Translations under genes and position numbers: made by a program | The notes under the pieces: model-generated | Told to the model about the DNA's origin: nothing | Databases searched by the model: none | What the model saw: the letters and a program-made list of their open reading frames with translations, nothing else | NCBI GenBank assembly: GCA_038239345.1 | Contig: JBBSEX010000002.1 | Span: 62,001-126,000 of the forward strand | Length of the DNA: 64,000 nt | Direction of reading: 5' to 3' | DNA from: JBBSEX01 sp038239345 | GTDB lineage: Bacteria; Acidobacteriota; Terriglobia; Bryobacterales; Bryobacteraceae | Shown: piece after piece, positions 9,259 through 18,189 of the stretch | How the letters are laid out: every line of letters begins with the position of its first letter | Position numbering within the stretch: position 1 is the stretch's first letter

Positions 9259-10866
9259 CTATTCGCCGGGATTTTTGTTAATCCGCTGTACCAGCATTTT
9301 TTTGGCAGACTCGAGAAGCGCCTTGGCTTTCGGCATGGAATCGACAGCCTTCAGGACCATCGGATCATTCTCCACACCGACCTTCTGCGAATCTTCGAAG
9401 CTGAAAGCCGTGACATACATTTCGCGCTTCAACTGATGCTGAATCCACTCGTGGTTTTCGGCGAACTCCGCTTCGCTGAACTCCACGTTGTTCTTCAACA
9501 GAAACGCATGGAAGTCATTCATCACGTTTTGGTCGGGCTCCCAACCCCGGGGGAGTTTTGAATCGGACCGGGCGCTAAAGAATTTCGAAGCAAAGGTAAA
9601 GAACGAATACTTGCGGATCATTTCCAGCTGGAATTTGTTCAGCTTTTCCGGCGTAAACTTTTCGTCCGGAGCGATTCCGCCGCCGCCATAGACAGTACGT
9701 CCGCTATCGGTCATCTGCACGTCATTCGGATTTTTCGTGTCCAGATTCTTGTGGTAGTAATAATCCAGGAACGAGATGTTGGAATAATCGCGCTGAATCA
9801 GCCGGCCGCTGGGCGTATAGTAATGCGCTGTGGTGAGCGCCAGGCCGGTGTTTTCGGTCAGCGGAAACACAGTCTGGACCAAGCCTTTACCGAAGGTATT
9901 TTCACCCAGGATCCAGGCGCGATCATGATCCTGCAACGCGCCGGCGACGATTTCCGCCGCCGATGCGGAATAGCGATTCACCAGAACCACAATCGGATAG
10001 TCATGACCGCCATTGCCGCGGCGAGCGACGTAAGGCTTGTTCGGTGAGGATCGGCCGCGATGGGAAACTACGATGTCGCCCTTCTTCAAAAAATGTCCAG
10101 CGACTTCGACGCCTTCGTTCAACAATCCGCCCGGATTCTCCCGAAGATCGAGGATCAGGCCCTTCATGTTGTTTTCACCCAGCCGCTTGAGGTTTTCTTC
10201 CATCTCATGGCTGGTATTTTCGTTGAACGCCGTTACATAGAGATAAGCGATGCCGGGACGTATAAAGAAAGCGTCTTGCACGCTATTGCGCGGGATCTCA
10301 TCGCGAATGATATTAAATACGATGGGTTTGTCGCTACCTTCACGGCCCACGACGACTTGCACCTTGGTGCCTTTTTGACCCTTCAAGAGATCGGCGATTT
10401 CCGAGGTCGTCAAAGACTCGGTCTTCTTATCGTTAACCTCGAGGATAATGTCACCCGGCCGAATGCCAGCCTTATACGCCGGCGACCCGCCAAACGGCGC
10501 AAGCACGATCGTCTTTCCGTTGCGCGGGCCAACCTGCATGCCGACGCCGAAATAGTGGCCTTGCTGATCTTCCTTCAGGCCGCGAAACGCCTTCGGATCG
10601 AAGAAGTTGGAGTGCGGATCCAGCGTCCGAAGCATTCCGGGAATCGCCCCGTTATAAACCGATTTATCGGGGCTTACCTTATCGGCGAAATTTGTCTCGA
10701 CAAGGTCGTACACCTTGGAAAACGATCGCAGACTCGTCTTAAGGTCATCTTCCGGTCCGCTGGCGGCGGACACATCCTGCAAACCGGGGCCAAAAATGCC
10801 TCCCAGTACAGAGCACACAAGTATGATTACGGGAAAAACAAGAAAAGAACGTCGCGACGCCGCCAT
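9259..10866 (-). CDS. C-terminal processing peptidase, S41 family
   Basis: A 535-residue exported serine protease that trims C-termini of periplasmic proteins. I chose the ATG at 10866 because a GGGAGG ribosome binding site precedes it and a signal anchor follows (MAASRRSFLVFPVIILVCSV); the longer open frame to 10956 would overlap the upstream gene. After the N-terminal helical part comes a PDZ domain (FGVGMQVGP, AGIRPGDIILEVND). The S41 core carries the catalytic Ser in VNRYSASAAEIVAGAL and the catalytic Lys in FGKGLVQ. The C-terminal third is charged and helical. It lies between an isocitrate lyase-like gene and guaA on the same strand. Confidence 0.93.
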   Translation of the reverse strand: MAASRRSFLVFPVIILVCSVLGGIFGPGLQDVSAASGPEDDLKTSLRSFSKVYDLVETNFADKVSPDKSVYNGAIPGMLRTLDPHSNFFDPKAFRGLKEDQQGHYFGVGMQVGPRNGKTIVLAPFGGSPAYKAGIRPGDIILEVNDKKTESLTTSEIADLLKGQKGTKVQVVVGREGSDKPIVFNIIRDEIPRNSVQDAFFIRPGIAYLYVTAFNENTSHEMEENLKRLGENNMKGLILDLRENPGGLLNEGVEVAGHFLKKGDIVVSHRGRSSPNKPYVARRGNGGHDYPIVVLVNRYSASAAEIVAGALQDHDRAWILGENTFGKGLVQTVFPLTENTGLALTTAHYYTPSGRLIQRDYSNISFLDYYYHKNLDTKNPNDVQMTDSGRTVYGGGGIAPDEKFTPEKLNKFQLEMIRKYSFFTFASKFFSARSDSKLPRGWEPDQNVMNDFHAFLLKNNVEFSEAEFAENHEWIQHQLKREMYVTAFSFEDSQKVGVENDPMVLKAVDSMPKAKALLESAKKMLVQRINKNPGE

Positions 10867-10894
10867 TGGGCCTCCCACTTCTACGATCAGTATA

Positions 10895-11716
10895 TCAGTG
10901 TTTTCGATTCGCTCCGGCCAACATCCGGTTAACCTCGGCAAACGGAATCTGGCCATCCAGCATGGCCGTGTAGGTTCCCTGCTCTTTCAGTTCCATAGCG
11001 ATTCTACGGAACAAACCCAATGCCGCCCGCGAACCGCCCGACCCGATGCTGACCCGTTTCACACCCGCCTGATGCAATTCCGGTACAGCAGGACTTCCCG
11101 CCACAGCCAGGATATTCAACGGCCCGCCGATTTCTTGCGCGAGTGTCGTAATCGTATCCAGATCGCGAACACCGGGGGCGAATAGACAATCGGCGCCGGC
11201 ATCCCGATAGGCATTCAGACGCTGGATGGTGCGCGCCACCCGCGTTGCTGTCTCGCCGATTTCGCCCAAAAAAATATCTGTGCGGGCGTTGATCACCAGC
11301 GGCAATCCGAGGGCTTGCATCTCATGGATCAGCGCGGTCTGGCGATCGAGATCGGCCAGCGTGTCGCCCCGTTCCGCGGTGACATCTTCCAGATTGATCC
11401 CAATGGCGCCCGTCGCGGCAACCGCCCGTGCGGTCTCCAGTGGATCCCCGTATCCCGATTCCACATCCGCCGTGACCGGGATCGACACCGCTCTGACGAT
11501 TCGGGCGACTACGCTAAGCATCTCATCGCGCGAAATGCATTCCCCGTCGGGGTAACCAAGCGACGCAGCGATTCCCGCGCTGGTAGTGGCGACCGCGGAA
11601 TAACCGGCCAGTTCCACGATCCTGGCCGTAGCCACATCCCAGGCATTCGGCAGAACCAGAATCTCAGGCCCCTCATGCAACCGCCGGAACCGTTCGGCCT
11701 TCTCCGCTTGCGTCAT
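10895..11716 (-). CDS. Isocitrate lyase / PEP mutase family enzyme
   Basis: A 273-residue TIM-barrel protein of the PEP mutase/isocitrate lyase superfamily. Visible motifs are LPNAWDVATARIVE, TSAGIAASLGYPDG, the metal site VTADVESGYGDP, GINLEDV and INARTDIF. The lyase loop KKCGH that supplies the catalytic Cys in isocitrate and methylisocitrate lyases is absent; that position reads ERGDTL. This favours a carbon-phosphorus or oxaloacetate/acyl-type substrate over isocitrate, but the substrate cannot be set from sequence alone. The ATG directly follows the TAA of the TIGR03437 gene, so the two are probably co-transcribed. Confidence 0.85.
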   Translation of the reverse strand: MTQAEKAERFRRLHEGPEILVLPNAWDVATARIVELAGYSAVATTSAGIAASLGYPDGECISRDEMLSVVARIVRAVSIPVTADVESGYGDPLETARAVAATGAIGINLEDVTAERGDTLADLDRQTALIHEMQALGLPLVINARTDIFLGEIGETATRVARTIQRLNAYRDAGADCLFAPGVRDLDTITTLAQEIGGPLNILAVAGSPAVPELHQAGVKRVSIGSGGSRAALGLFRRIAMELKEQGTYTAMLDGQIPFAEVNRMLAGANRKH

Positions 11717-14122
11717 TTACTTTACCGGCAACGTGGTTACGTTGCTTGAGACGCCGTTCTCTGCGACGACAACATTCAGATTGCCGGGCGTTTGCGTCGC
11801 CGGGATCTGAACGTCGATCTGATACAGGCCGACAAATCCCGGCGTCAATCCGATGAAGACCGTCGGCGCTGGTTTGCCGTCGATCGTCACCACCGTCGGC
11901 GCCGAAACTGTAGCTAGCGGTAGACTCGGCGCGATCACGCCGGAGGGTAGCGGCGGATTGGTCGCCCCCAGGCCGGTAAGATAAATAATCACGTAATCGC
12001 CGGGATGCGCCGGGTGCGTGGCGTCAATCAGATTAAAGAAAATATCCTGCGCGATGGCCCGCCCATCGGGGTATGCGGCGATGGCCGGCTGCACGGGCAC
12101 GACGTTAATCGTGTCGGGAATACCGGTCACGCCGTTTGCCGTTATTAACACTTGATACTGCTTGTTGGGCGCTAGTTCCTGCGGGACCTGGGCATTGAGT
12201 TGGCCGCCACTGGTGTAGAAAAGCGGAGCATCGATTCCGCCGATGTTCACCGTTACACCGGCTAGCGTCGTCGGCAAGTGGCCATTGGTTAGTGTCGCCG
12301 TGGTTGGCGTCACAGCCGCCAGATTCGTGCCGAAGATTTCGACGATCGTACCCGGCGCCACGGCTCCGCCAACGATGGCGGGACCAAAGTTATTCAGTGT
12401 GCCGGCATTCGCCAGGACCGGGCCCGTGCCGGGGAGCACGGTCCCCACCAGATCGATGGAGGTGGCTGAAAAGCCCGGGGCGGAAGCACGGAAAGTTGCC
12501 GAAACTGTACCGCCCGGCAGGCTGGTGGAGGCGCCGCGAGGGCTCCAAGTTTGCACATAAACTCCGCCGCCAACATTCAAGAACGCGATCCCGGGGTCTC
12601 CACTGGAGAACGTCGCCGACACCGCTCCATTCGCTATCGTGTTGCCGCAATCATCGGCGACAATCACCGAAAACGGTACACCGGCGCCAGCCGTGACTGA
12701 GAAATTATCGGGCACGCTAGTCTCGGTAGCGACTAGGCGCGTGGCAGTACAACGGTCGCTAGAAGTCACAACCAAGGTCGCGTTCAAAGAGCGAACGACG
12801 CCCGCGGTAAGCGCGAAGTTCGCTCGCGCTGTATAAACGCCAGGGAGCAGATTCGTGACGGCGGCTGAGACGTTAATCGGGGTCGGGAGTGCGCTCGACA
12901 CCGTGCCCTGGCCGGGAGACACCAATAGCCAGCCGGCCGTGGCCTCGTTAATTGCCGTCGAGACCTGATAGTTAACCGGGTTCGTGCTGCTGACGTTCAG
13001 CGTCACTTGCTGTTGCGGAGCGGCGGTGGCGCCAGTCTTCGCGGTCAGAAATACGCCGCCTACCGATAGATCCGGCATCACCGGCGCACTAGCGGGATCT
13101 ACCCGCAGAATCACCGGCAGCAGCAATGGCGTGTTCAATGTCGTATTATCCAACTGCGAAACGCGGACCAGTCCGTTATAGATTCCAGGCGCCATCGATC
13201 CCGGATTCACCGTCAGCAGAAGAGTCCCTGGGGCGTTGGGCGCGGCGGCGCCATTGGCGGGGGAGATGTTAAGCCAGGATTTCCCGTTCACCACCTCAGC
13301 GAACCAGAAGCCCGGGGCTTCACCGACATTATAAATAGACACGGTGCGCACATCGCCCGATCCATTCCCCAGGCGAGCTTCAAACTCGACGGAACTGGGG
13401 AAGAGCGACAGAAACGGCCCGCCCGAAGTAAGGAAGAGCGACACCGGAATATCTTTAGTCCCGATTGCCGTCGTCACGTGCACAGTCCCCTGATACGAAC
13501 CTGCCGAGAGCACGCCACTGATCGCCGTGGATATGCGAACCAGACAATCTTTGGGGCAGGAATCGATGGTCGCCCGCAACCACGGCGCTTGCGTGCCCGA
13601 CGTGCTGACTGTCGGGGTGCCAAGGCTGCTGCTGCCGGTGTTGTGGAGCACGACAAAGCGATCCACCGAACTGGGCCCGGCGGTGGAAGCGTATACGCGC
13701 ACAACATCGGGAGCCGCGGTTAACTGATCGGCGGCAGCGGTAACGGTAAACGTCAGAGGCACCCCCGGCACCAGAGAGCGGCCTTGCGGATCAGTCAATG
13801 TGATGCGCCCCAGATAGGTCCCAGGAGCGATGCCGGTGGGGTCTGCCGAGACGCGAATCTCCGCCGGAGTCCTGCCACGTAAGGGTTTCACGGTTATCCC
13901 CGGCGGAGGAGGCGTGCCACCGGTGCCGCTGTCCAGAATCACGGCGAAATCCACCAGCGATCCGTCAACGGCAACCACATTCAGCAACTGCGCCGGAGCT
14001 GGATCGCCATTGGCCGAGGCGGTAAGTGAAATGCTGGACGGCGTCAACTGCACGGGCACGGGGTTCTGCCCAAAACCCGCCGCAAGCGGCAACAACAGGA
14101 GAGGAAGTAAGCGAGTAGCCAT
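11717..14122 (-). CDS. Secreted Ig-like repeat protein with Solibacter-type C-terminal domain (TIGR03437)
   Basis: About 801 residues. I chose the ATG at 14122, which gives a signal peptide (MATRLLPLLLLPLAAGFGQ); a TTG 15 codons upstream is open but would bury it. Most of the protein is Ala/Thr/Val/Gly-rich beta sandwich with BACON or Ig-like repeats (for example LTASANGDPAPAQLLNV and VTLNVSSTNPVNYQVS). The last 230 residues, beginning near NNFGPAIVGGAVAPGT and including GGQLNAQVPQELA and YIIYLTGLGA-like strands, match the Solibacter uncharacterised C-terminal domain. Function unknown; such proteins are surface or secreted and strongly lineage-specific. Its stop abuts the next gene. Confidence 0.88.
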   Translation of the reverse strand: MATRLLPLLLLPLAAGFGQNPVPVQLTPSSISLTASANGDPAPAQLLNVVAVDGSLVDFAVILDSGTGGTPPPPGITVKPLRGRTPAEIRVSADPTGIAPGTYLGRITLTDPQGRSLVPGVPLTFTVTAAADQLTAAPDVVRVYASTAGPSSVDRFVVLHNTGSSSLGTPTVSTSGTQAPWLRATIDSCPKDCLVRISTAISGVLSAGSYQGTVHVTTAIGTKDIPVSLFLTSGGPFLSLFPSSVEFEARLGNGSGDVRTVSIYNVGEAPGFWFAEVVNGKSWLNISPANGAAAPNAPGTLLLTVNPGSMAPGIYNGLVRVSQLDNTTLNTPLLLPVILRVDPASAPVMPDLSVGGVFLTAKTGATAAPQQQVTLNVSSTNPVNYQVSTAINEATAGWLLVSPGQGTVSSALPTPINVSAAVTNLLPGVYTARANFALTAGVVRSLNATLVVTSSDRCTATRLVATETSVPDNFSVTAGAGVPFSVIVADDCGNTIANGAVSATFSSGDPGIAFLNVGGGVYVQTWSPRGASTSLPGGTVSATFRASAPGFSATSIDLVGTVLPGTGPVLANAGTLNNFGPAIVGGAVAPGTIVEIFGTNLAAVTPTTATLTNGHLPTTLAGVTVNIGGIDAPLFYTSGGQLNAQVPQELAPNKQYQVLITANGVTGIPDTINVVPVQPAIAAYPDGRAIAQDIFFNLIDATHPAHPGDYVIIYLTGLGATNPPLPSGVIAPSLPLATVSAPTVVTIDGKPAPTVFIGLTPGFVGLYQIDVQIPATQTPGNLNVVVAENGVSSNVTTLPVK

Positions 14123-14174
14123 ATGATGAAGCTCGAATGAAAAGCCTGCCGGAACAATCGGACCCAATCGCGTA

Positions 14175-15257
14175 TTAGTTTAACTCGAGACCTAATACTA
14201 GCGCGCGAATCGCGAATCCGGTGGCGATCAAAGGATCATCCTCCTTTACAAGATTCTCAGGGTTCGACCAGCTTCCGTCGGTCCGCTGGCTGGTGACTAA
14301 TTCATCGATAGTAAAACTTGGCGGCATCTTCTGCAAGCTGCGATACGCCTGGGCGCCCGCGGCGTAGTAATAGAAGCGTAAACCTTCGGGCCAACGCTTG
14401 TAGGCATCCCCCACAAAGCCTGGCGCCCCGCCCGCGCGATGATGCGCTTCGAGCCATTTAGCAGCCGCCTCCAGATGCGGATCGGACAGCGAATGCCCGG
14501 TCGCCAGCAAAGCTACGATTCCGTCGGCGGTGGCCGTACCATAGCTGCGATAGCGTCCGGCATCTTCACCAGCCTTGTTGATATCGGCTTCCACGGGGGA
14601 GAAGAAAAATCCGCCATCGGGATTTTGGCAGCGTTCGACGAAAATTCTGGCGCGGGCGAATGCCGCGTCCGTCGACGGCACTCCCGCCTCGCTAAGAGCC
14701 TGCAGGACGTATTTCGTCATTGACAAATCCACATGGCCGGGGCCTGGAGGAGTTCGCGCCACACCGCCCATTCCCCAGGCGCCATATGCGGTCTGATGCT
14801 CACTCCAGCCATTGGTTTCGGTAAACTGCTGTCCGCGCAAGAAGCCGATTAGCGGGGCGATTTCCTGCTCCCATCCGCTGCGCTGAGCGCGGCCGATGGC
14901 CAGAACCGCCAGTGAAGTGGCGTAATTCGGATAGTCGGGAATCAGGGGGTCGGCCATGCCTATTCCCCCTTCCACGCTGGTGTTCTTTTTGATAAAACCG
15001 AGCGCCCGGTCCACCTTCTCGTTTGGCGTGGCAAAAGTTTGCTGGGGGATGGTCAGCAGCGCATGCAGCACAAAAGGCGTCATCGACTGGCCGGATTTCA
15101 GTAGACCATAAGTATGGCTATGCCAGCCGCCATCGGCATCCTGCTGGGCCCACAAATACTCAGCCGCCTTGCGCAGACTGCCCTCTCGAACCGAGTTATT
15201 TTTTCCGCAGCCGGCGGCGGCCAGCAGAACTATCAGAAGCAAGAGGAGACGGCGCAT
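14175..15257 (-). CDS. Lipoprotein with squalene-cyclase / prenyltransferase-type repeats
   Basis: A 360-residue protein with a clear lipoprotein signal (MRRLLLLLIVLLAAAGC, lipobox Cys 17). The rest is an alpha-alpha toroid: QW-like repeats LWAQQDADGGWHSHTYG, ARIFVERCQNPDGGFFFSP and TSQRTDGSWSNPENL. These resemble terpene cyclase and prenyltransferase beta-subunit repeats, but the DxDD acid motif of squalene-hopene cyclase is not seen. It probably sits on a membrane face in the envelope and binds a hydrophobic ligand or protein, not cyclising squalene. It lies 12 bases after a secreted paralogue and ahead of the TIGR03437 gene. Confidence 0.8.
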   Translation of the reverse strand: MRRLLLLLIVLLAAAGCGKNNSVREGSLRKAAEYLWAQQDADGGWHSHTYGLLKSGQSMTPFVLHALLTIPQQTFATPNEKVDRALGFIKKNTSVEGGIGMADPLIPDYPNYATSLAVLAIGRAQRSGWEQEIAPLIGFLRGQQFTETNGWSEHQTAYGAWGMGGVARTPPGPGHVDLSMTKYVLQALSEAGVPSTDAAFARARIFVERCQNPDGGFFFSPVEADINKAGEDAGRYRSYGTATADGIVALLATGHSLSDPHLEAAAKWLEAHHRAGGAPGFVGDAYKRWPEGLRFYYYAAGAQAYRSLQKMPPSFTIDELVTSQRTDGSWSNPENLVKEDDPLIATGFAIRALVLGLELN

Positions 15258-15269
15258 TATGGCTGGTAA

Positions 15270-16358
15270 TTATCGCACAGGCTCGCGGTCTACCAGCAGC
15301 GTCAGAATCGCCGCCCCGGTTACGGCCACGCGACCGGTGATGCAGTGATGACCGGCCCATGTGCCGTCCTCGTTTTGCAAGCCGACGATGCGGGTCTTCA
15401 TGCTGCTATTCCATTTGGTCCATTCCTCGCCGCCAGTGCGATGCAAGCTGTCGCTGATGTTGAGATACGAGAAAAATTCTTCGCCACCGATGGATCCGAA
15501 ACCGCTGGAGAACTTCGCGTCCGATAGCTCTTTACGAATGGCGTTGATCTGCTGGGAATTCTTGGCCCGATCCTCGGGAGTGCGGCTCAACTGCTCCAAA
15601 GTCTGCGCGCCTTGATACAGAACAACCCCGGCTGAACTCGCGCTGGCGGGCGCTGCTGGACGAAATCGTCCATCCGTTACCGCCGCGCTGCTCTTCGTGT
15701 AACTGTCGACACGGGCCATCGCGCCTTCCTCCACTTTCACGCCCTTCTTCTGCGCGGCGTAGAGGCTGCGCGATGCCATTGAGGTGCCCAGAATCGGCGC
15801 CCAGCCACCGGAATTGTTCCAGCTGCCGTCTTTCTGTTGATTGGTCTGAATCTTCGCCACTACTTTCGACAGAGCCCGCCGTACCCGGGCATTGGCCTGT
15901 GCGTCGCCCATGTTGCCGTCCAGTTCGGCCAGCAGCATGGAGGTTAAGAACGTGTCGATGAACGGTCCTAGCTTGCGCTGAATCTGGGTGCCGTTCACGC
16001 TTGTGATAGTGAGCCCTTCGGGCTGGCTGGCCTCCACATTACGGAGCAGAAACTCAACTCCCCGGCGGACGTTCGCACTATACGGACCCTTTACAGGACC
16101 GCTTCCGGAATGTACCAACGCCTGCACGGCCACGGCGGTATTGGCGACATCGTTCCCATTCGATTCCAATCGTTCACCGTTGCGAATGTACGATGTCTCG
16201 CCGCCATCCTGCCCCCAGCCGCCGTCTTTTCCCTGCACGGAGACCAGCCACTTGATTCCCCGGTCCACTGCATAGGCGGGTGGGTCGGCGGGTTGCGTTA
16301 AGGGTGCGGCGCTCAACAGAGTCGCCAAAGAGAGAAGAGAGGTTGCGGCAAGTCGCAT
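15270..16358 (-). CDS. Secreted squalene-cyclase / prenyltransferase-type repeat protein
   Basis: A 362-residue exported paralogue of the following lipoprotein. The signal peptide is MRLAATSLLSLATLLSAAP. Repeat motifs are GIKWLVSVQGKDGGWGQDGG near residues 34-53, IQTNQQKDGSWNNSGGW and VGLQNEDGTWAGHHCITG. These are the WLxxxQxxDGGW signatures of the alpha-alpha toroid fold. No DxDD or zinc-ligand set for catalysis is evident. The gene reads toward the lipoprotein with a 12-base gap, so the two products may act together outside the inner membrane. Upstream is a 91-base gap to purN. Confidence 0.8.
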   Translation of the reverse strand: MRLAATSLLSLATLLSAAPLTQPADPPAYAVDRGIKWLVSVQGKDGGWGQDGGETSYIRNGERLESNGNDVANTAVAVQALVHSGSGPVKGPYSANVRRGVEFLLRNVEASQPEGLTITSVNGTQIQRKLGPFIDTFLTSMLLAELDGNMGDAQANARVRRALSKVVAKIQTNQQKDGSWNNSGGWAPILGTSMASRSLYAAQKKGVKVEEGAMARVDSYTKSSAAVTDGRFRPAAPASASSAGVVLYQGAQTLEQLSRTPEDRAKNSQQINAIRKELSDAKFSSGFGSIGGEEFFSYLNISDSLHRTGGEEWTKWNSSMKTRIVGLQNEDGTWAGHHCITGRVAVTGAAILTLLVDREPVR

Positions 16359-16449
16359 GAAGAAGGCTCCTTGCGAAGGAATGCCCGATGAGAGGGAAAC
16401 CTTTCAGCCCCGGTGGGAATTTTATTCAGGGGCAAGCGGCGCTTGCCTG

Positions 16450-17052
16450 TTAGACAGACTCCACCACGCGACGGCCCTCAATCCGATACTCCCCGGAAAG
16501 AACCAGTTGAATTGCCTGGGCATAAATACGATGCTCTTCCAGCAGTATTCGAGCCGCTAGCGTGTCAGCGGTATCGCCGTCTAACACTGGCACCACCGCC
16601 TGCCTGACGATGGGGCCGGAATCCAGATTTTCGTCGACGAAGTGGACCGTGCAACCACTCACCTTCACTCCGTGCCGCAGAGCCTGAAACTGCGCGTCGA
16701 GGCCTGGGAAGGCGGGCAGCAGCGACGGATGGATATTCAAAATGCGTTGCGGAAATTCACGGATGAAAGCGCCGCTCAAGAGGCGCATGAAGCCCGCCAT
16801 ACAAACCAGATCCACTTGACGACGCCGTAATTCTTCAACCAGCATGCCATCGTAGATCTCGCGATCCAGACCCTTCGATGGTAAAGATATGGCGGGCAGA
16901 CCCAGTGCCCGGGCAGTATCCAATCCCGGCGCTTCCGGGCGATTGGAAATCACGACGGCGATTTCCGCGGCGATGCGGCCGGCGGCCACATTTTTGGCGA
17001 TCGCTTCAAAATTCGACCCGCGTCCCGACAGCAAAATGCCGAGCTTGCTCAT
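16450..17052 (-). CDS. purN: Phosphoribosylglycinamide formyltransferase
   Basis: A 200-residue enzyme that transfers formyl from 10-formyltetrahydrofolate to GAR, the third step of purine synthesis, in the cytoplasm. Visible motifs are ILLSGRGSNFEAI at the N-terminus, VVISNRPEAPGL, CMAGFMRLL, and the active-site region NIHPSLLPAFPG followed by GCTVHFVDENLDSGPI with the catalytic His and Asp. Length is normal. It overlaps purM by four bases (ATGA), so the two consecutive-pathway genes are translationally coupled. Confidence 0.97.
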   Translation of the reverse strand: MSKLGILLSGRGSNFEAIAKNVAAGRIAAEIAVVISNRPEAPGLDTARALGLPAISLPSKGLDREIYDGMLVEELRRRQVDLVCMAGFMRLLSGAFIREFPQRILNIHPSLLPAFPGLDAQFQALRHGVKVSGCTVHFVDENLDSGPIVRQAVVPVLDGDTADTLAARILLEEHRIYAQAIQLVLSGEYRIEGRRVVESV

Positions 17053-18104
17053 GCGTAAACCACGCGCGGACCGCTCTTGATGGCAATCACTTCCCCTATC
17101 TGGTGATACGCCTCGCCCAAGCGGGTAAGCAGCTTCTCCGCCTTTGCCAGATCGCTTTTGCCGACCACCAAAATCATTCCGATGCCAAGATTAAATGTTC
17201 GCCGGTAATCGGCATCCGGAATATCGCCCAATTTGCGCAGGATCTCAAAGATCGGCAGCACCGGCCAGGAGTCGCGGGCAATGCGGGCCCCCAATCCTTT
17301 GGGTAAAATGCGCGGCGTATTATCCGTGATTCCGCCACCGGTGATGTGGGCCGCGCCTTTGAGCAGACCGGCATCGTGCAGCTTGCGAATCGGCGATAGA
17401 TAACTCTTGTGAAGCCGCAGCAACTGTTCGGCGACGGTAGTGCCAAGCTCATTCAACACGGTATCCGGCCCATGACCGCCGACTTCGAAAAGCAGCTTAC
17501 GGGCAAGCGAATAACCGTTGGTATGCAGCCCGCTGGACGGCAGCCCCAGCAGCACATCGCCCTTACGGATTTTTGCCCCGGTCAACATCCGGTCGCGTTC
17601 CACGGCTCCCACGATGAAGCCCGCCAGATCGTATTCGCCGTCCAGATACATCCCCGGCATCTCCGCCGTTTCGCCGCCAATCAACGCGCATTTGTTGGCC
17701 CGGCATCCACGGGCGATACCCTTGATCACTTCGGCCGCTACCCGCGCGTCAAGCTTGCCCACCGCGAAATAATCGAGGAAAAATAATGGCGTCGCGCCTT
17801 GCACCGCGATATCGTTCACGCAGTGATTCACCAGATCCTCACCAATCGTGTCATGACGCCCGGTGGCGAACGCGATCTTTAATTTCGTACCCACGCCATC
17901 GGCGGAACTCACCAGCACCGGCTTCTTCCAGCCCTTCAAAAGATAACCGCCGCCGAAGCTGCCAATATCGGTCAGCACCTGCTTATTGAAAGTGCTTTTA
18001 GCCAGGTTGCGAATCGAAGAAACGGCGCGGTCGGCCTCATCGATATTGACGCCCGCATCTTTATACTGGATCGGCTTTTTCCCGCTGTTTTTTTTCGCTG
18101 CCAT
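17049..18104 (-). CDS. purM: Phosphoribosylformylglycinamidine cyclo-ligase
   Basis: A 351-residue AIR synthetase that closes the imidazole ring of FGAM using ATP, the fifth step of purine synthesis. It opens with a Lys-rich tail and YKDAGVNIDEAD, a family N-terminal signature. Other motifs are SSADGVGTKLKIA, DLVNHCVNDIAVQGATPLFFLDY, LIGGETAEMPGMY and HITGGGITDNTPRILP. Length is normal. It is first in the purM-purN pair and lies 85 bases from the divergent amidohydrolase gene, a gap that must hold both promoters. Confidence 0.97.
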   Translation of the reverse strand: MAAKKNSGKKPIQYKDAGVNIDEADRAVSSIRNLAKSTFNKQVLTDIGSFGGGYLLKGWKKPVLVSSADGVGTKLKIAFATGRHDTIGEDLVNHCVNDIAVQGATPLFFLDYFAVGKLDARVAAEVIKGIARGCRANKCALIGGETAEMPGMYLDGEYDLAGFIVGAVERDRMLTGAKIRKGDVLLGLPSSGLHTNGYSLARKLLFEVGGHGPDTVLNELGTTVAEQLLRLHKSYLSPIRKLHDAGLLKGAAHITGGGITDNTPRILPKGLGARIARDSWPVLPIFEILRKLGDIPDADYRRTFNLGIGMILVVGKSDLAKAEKLLTRLGEAYHQIGEVIAIKSGPRVVYA

Positions 18105-18189
18105 TTTCTATCATGATAAGCAATCCGTTTAAAGCGGCAGGCAATGCCCGCTGGCACTGTAGTATTCTGCGAAGCATATCTATTCCTCT

